This document shows, piece by piece, positions 61,815-64,000 of a stretch of 64,000 bases of DNA. A program made the position numbers and the translations under genes. The stretch lies in assembly GCF_023277745.1 (NCBI RefSeq), contig NZ_CP086322.1, forward strand, positions 4,340,001 through 4,404,000, written 5' to 3'. The stretch comes from Streptomyces halobius (GTDB lineage Bacteria; Actinomycetota; Actinomycetes; Streptomycetales; Streptomycetaceae). The stretch's first letter is position 1. Each line of letters begins with the position of its first letter. The notes under the pieces are model-generated. The model was given only the letters and a program-made list of their open reading frames with translations. It had not been told where the DNA came from and did no database searches.

Positions 61815-63392
61815 GTGAACCGGCGCACACTCCTGCAAACCGGCGGTGCACTCGCCGCGATCTCGGCCGCCTGGGCCACCGGCTGCAACAAGGCCAGCGG
61901 CGGAGCGGGCGCGTCGTCCTCCGGCACCACCACGGGGACCGGCAACGCCGCCACCAAGGCCACCGCCCCCAAAGCCTCCTGGAGCGCGCTGGGCAAGAGC
62001 CTGGACGGCAAGCTGGTGCGCGCTTCCGACGCCGCGTACGCGAAGGCCCGCCGCCTCTACAACACCCGTTACGACTCGCTGAAGCCTTCGGCCATCGCGT
62101 ACGTCGAGCACCCGGCCGACATAACCGAGTGCCTCGCCTTCGCCCGCCGCCACGACACCCCCGTGGCGATCCGCAGCGGCGGCCACTCCTACGCGGGCTG
62201 GTCCAGTGGCAACGGCAAGCTCATCATCGACGTCTCCTCCCTCGCCGAGGTCTCCGCCCCGTCCGGCGGCGCGACCCGCATAGGCGCCGGCGCCAAGCTC
62301 ATCGACGTCTACGAGGGCCTGACGTCGCACGGCGTGACGATCCCCGGCGGCTCCTGCCCCACGGTCGGGATATCCGGCCTCACCCTCGGCGGCGGCCATG
62401 GCGTGGTCTCCCGCGCCTACGGCCTGACCTGCGACAGCCTCGTCGGCGCCACCCTGGTCACCGCAGACGGCAAAACCCTCAACTGCGACAAATCCCAGCA
62501 TTCCGACCTCTTCTGGGCACTTCGCGGCGCCGGCAACGGCAACTTCGGCGTGGTCACCGAACTCCGCTTCCGTACGCACCCGGCGCCTCCCGCCGTGATG
62601 GCCTACCTGACCTGGCCGTGGTCCAAGGTCGCGGCGGTGCTGGGCTCCTGGCAGAAGTGGGGCCCGGCGCAGGCCGACGAGATCTGGTCCGCCTGCCATC
62701 TCGACACCCGGCCCGGCGGTACCCCCACCGTCTCCGTCGCCGTCTTCACCCTCGGGACGAAGGGCGACCTCCAGAACGCCGTCGACAAGCTGGCCGACCA
62801 GCCGGGCGGCCCCGGCCCCGCGTCCACCGTGCGACTCACCCCGATCAGCTACCGGGAGGCCATGCGGGCGTACGCGGGCTGTTCCTCCAAGACCACCGCG
62901 CAGTGCCACACGCCGGGTTCGTTGCCCGGCCAGACGGGCGCCGGCCGGCTGGGCCGCGAGACGTACGCAGCCCGCTCGCACTTCTTCGACCGCCCGCTGT
63001 CCACGGCCGGCATCCGCACCCTGATGGACCAGATCGAGACCGGCACCCGCAAGGGCGTCACCGGCAATGTCGCGCTGACCGCGCTCGGCGGCGCGATCAA
63101 CCGCGTAGGCCGCACCGACACCGCGTTCGTCCACCGCGGATCCCGCTTCCTCGCCCAGTACTTGGCCTCCTGGCCCGCCAACGGTTCGCCGGACACGCGC
63201 ACCGCCTGGCTGGATGCCTTCCACTCCGCGATGCGCCGCTACTCCTCGGGCGCCGCCTACCAGAACTACACGGACCCCGGCCTCAAGGACTGGAGGACCG
63301 CGTACTACGGCACCGCCGCCGGCCGCCTCGCGAAGGTCAAGCAGTCGTACGACCCGCAGCGGCTGTTCAGCACCTTCCCGCAAGCGCTGTGA
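61815..63392 (+). CDS. Secreted BBE-type FAD oxidoreductase (Tat lipoprotein)
   Basis: 525 aa from GTG 61815. The signal NRRTLLQTGGALAAISAAWA carries a twin-arginine motif and ends ATGC, a lipobox. FAD domain: IRSGGHSYAGWSSG, whose His links the flavin, PGGSCPTVGISGLTLGGGHG with the second (Cys) attachment site, so bicovalent FAD is expected, then RAYGLTCDSLV. The C-terminal BBE motif is present (YQNYTDPGLKDW, KQSYDPQRLF). Oxidises sugars, alcohols or secondary metabolites; substrate unknown. Confidence 0.9.
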   Translation: MNRRTLLQTGGALAAISAAWATGCNKASGGAGASSSGTTTGTGNAATKATAPKASWSALGKSLDGKLVRASDAAYAKARRLYNTRYDSLKPSAIAYVEHPADITECLAFARRHDTPVAIRSGGHSYAGWSSGNGKLIIDVSSLAEVSAPSGGATRIGAGAKLIDVYEGLTSHGVTIPGGSCPTVGISGLTLGGGHGVVSRAYGLTCDSLVGATLVTADGKTLNCDKSQHSDLFWALRGAGNGNFGVVTELRFRTHPAPPAVMAYLTWPWSKVAAVLGSWQKWGPAQADEIWSACHLDTRPGGTPTVSVAVFTLGTKGDLQNAVDKLADQPGGPGPASTVRLTPISYREAMRAYAGCSSKTTAQCHTPGSLPGQTGAGRLGRETYAARSHFFDRPLSTAGIRTLMDQIETGTRKGVTGNVALTALGGAINRVGRTDTAFVHRGSRFLAQYLASWPANGSPDTRTAWLDAFHSAMRRYSSGAAYQNYTDPGLKDWRTAYYGTAAGRLAKVKQSYDPQRLFSTFPQAL

Positions 63393-63487
63393 GATTCCTG
63401 GACCACCTCGTGTGACGCCTCCTTGCCTTCTGCGACGCCGCCTTGACGCCTCCTCATGTTCCGGCAACGTTTACGGAGAGTGATTCG

Positions 63488-63556
63488 TTCCCTGTCCTGC
63501 GTCACCTTCTGCAATATCAGGGGAGAGTCAGGGGACAGCGGGGGAGAAGTCAGGGG
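63488..63556. repeat. Second copy of an ~80-bp dispersed repeat
   Basis: TTCCCTGTC-(G/C)-TGCGTCACC, then TTCTGC-(G/A)-ATATCAGGG and GGGGAGAGTCAGGGG are shared with 39037-39116. Both copies lie in gene-free DNA downstream of a plus-strand gene. Confidence 0.75.
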
Positions 63557-63573
63557 GGCGTCGGGGTTTGTCG

Positions 63574-64000
63574 TCAGGCAGCCAGGTCCTTGTCCCGCTC
63601 GTCGTGCCCCTGGGGCGTCCCCGACCCCGCGGCCACGTCCGAGTCACCGTCGGCGCCCTGCCCCGCACGGCCATCCGCCCCCATGGCCGCACCTGCACCC
63701 GCGCCTTCACCCGCGGCCGTGGAATCCCCCGCACCTCCCGGCGCCACCACCAGCCACCGGATCGGCGACCGCCCGACGGCCGTCATCAGCGGTACGAGCA
63801 TCGCCTGCGCCAGCGGCGCCAGCAGCAGCGCGATAGCGGTGCCCAGCGCGAACCCGCCCACCACATCGGTCGGGTAGTGCACGCCCATGTAGACCCGGCA
63901 GAAGCCCTCCGCCAACGCCAGCGCGATCCCGACCAGCCCGTACTTCCGGCTGGCGACGAACAGTCCGACCCCCACCGCCATCGTCAGCGTCGCGTGATCA
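63574..64000 (-). CDS. PAP2-family phosphatase, 5' end outside window
   Basis: The minus-strand frame enters from the right edge as DHATLTMAVGVGLFVASRKY. DHATL is the end of the central PAP2 motif and FCRVYMGVHYPTDVVGGFAL is the third motif, whose Arg/His form the phosphate site. Two membrane helices, then a long Gly/Ala/Asp-rich cytoplasmic tail (~90 residues) ending DERDKDLAA. Probably a lipid phosphate phosphatase; at least the first 60% is missing. Confidence 0.8.
   Translation of the reverse strand, partial: DHATLTMAVGVGLFVASRKYGLVGIALALAEGFCRVYMGVHYPTDVVGGFALGTAIALLLAPLAQAMLVPLMTAVGRSPIRWLVVAPGGAGDSTAAGEGAGAGAAMGADGRAGQGADGDSDVAAGSGTPQGHDERDKDLAA

Overview
The window is chromosomal DNA from a high-GC actinomycete, almost certainly Streptomyces. 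Third codon positions are strongly G/C, GTG starts and ATGA/GTGA stop-start overlaps are common, and many promoters place the -10 box six or seven bases before the start codon (leaderless mRNAs). The gene set is typical of the genus: GlnR, mycothiol synthase, RsiG, the Ni-responsive Fur protein Nur, DUF397/DUF5753 pairs and an HbhA-like locus. I see no rRNA, tRNA, CRISPR array, transposase or integrase.

Layout. 1-5.0 kb is accessory: WhiJ/BldB-type regulators (XRE-DUF5753, DUF397, DUF6879), many very small genes, and one regulator split by an in-frame stop. 5.2-10.9 kb is a polyphosphate/mycothiol block on the minus strand (NUDIX, CHAD protein, ppk, mshD). 11.0-20.6 kb holds a secreted 5'-nucleotidase, an LmeA-like protein, an HtrA protease with a two-component system, a LacI regulator, and glnR preceded by a tiny overlapping gene. 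21.0-24.7 kb is a heterodimeric ABC exporter. 24.9-30.9 kb is sulfur-related: a MoaD-like carrier, a second DUF2993 protein, a Cys-rich leader peptide ahead of the rhodanese CysA, DUF1416, DUF3099, a DsrE-like protein and a nitrobindin-like protein. 30.9-34.6 kb is a cobalamin-riboswitch ABC importer followed by nur. 34.8-38.7 kb has ygfZ, dtd, rsiG and an asparaginase.

38.7-47.1 kb is looser: tandem repeats, two decayed regulators (TetR and ArsR-like), and oxidoreductase/VOC genes, two of them behind promoters with the 19-bp spacer typical of MerR/SoxR control. 47.2-49.0 kb is the XRE / HbhA-like / DUF2516 trio also found in mycobacteria. 49.1-52.3 kb has a receiver-PP2C phosphatase and an NlpC/P60 endopeptidase. 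52.7-58.9 kb is the phosphate uptake region: a PHO box, pstSCAB, then a convergent low-affinity Pit transporter with its DUF47 partner. 59.1 kb is csoR with its operator. The right end has a lipoprotein, small genes, a Tat-type FAD oxidase and a truncated PAP2 phosphatase.

From memory of S. coelicolor, pstS lies close to the NUDIX-CHAD-ppk block there. Here they are about 43 kb apart and the block between looks inverted, with the accessory genes and the repeat-rich stretch near its ends. The best leads are small genes and control sites: a four-gene minus-strand set at 2.9-3.8 kb, the 31-codon gene overlapping glnR, the SoxR/MerR-type promoters, and RsiG with its long, repeat-bearing N-terminus.
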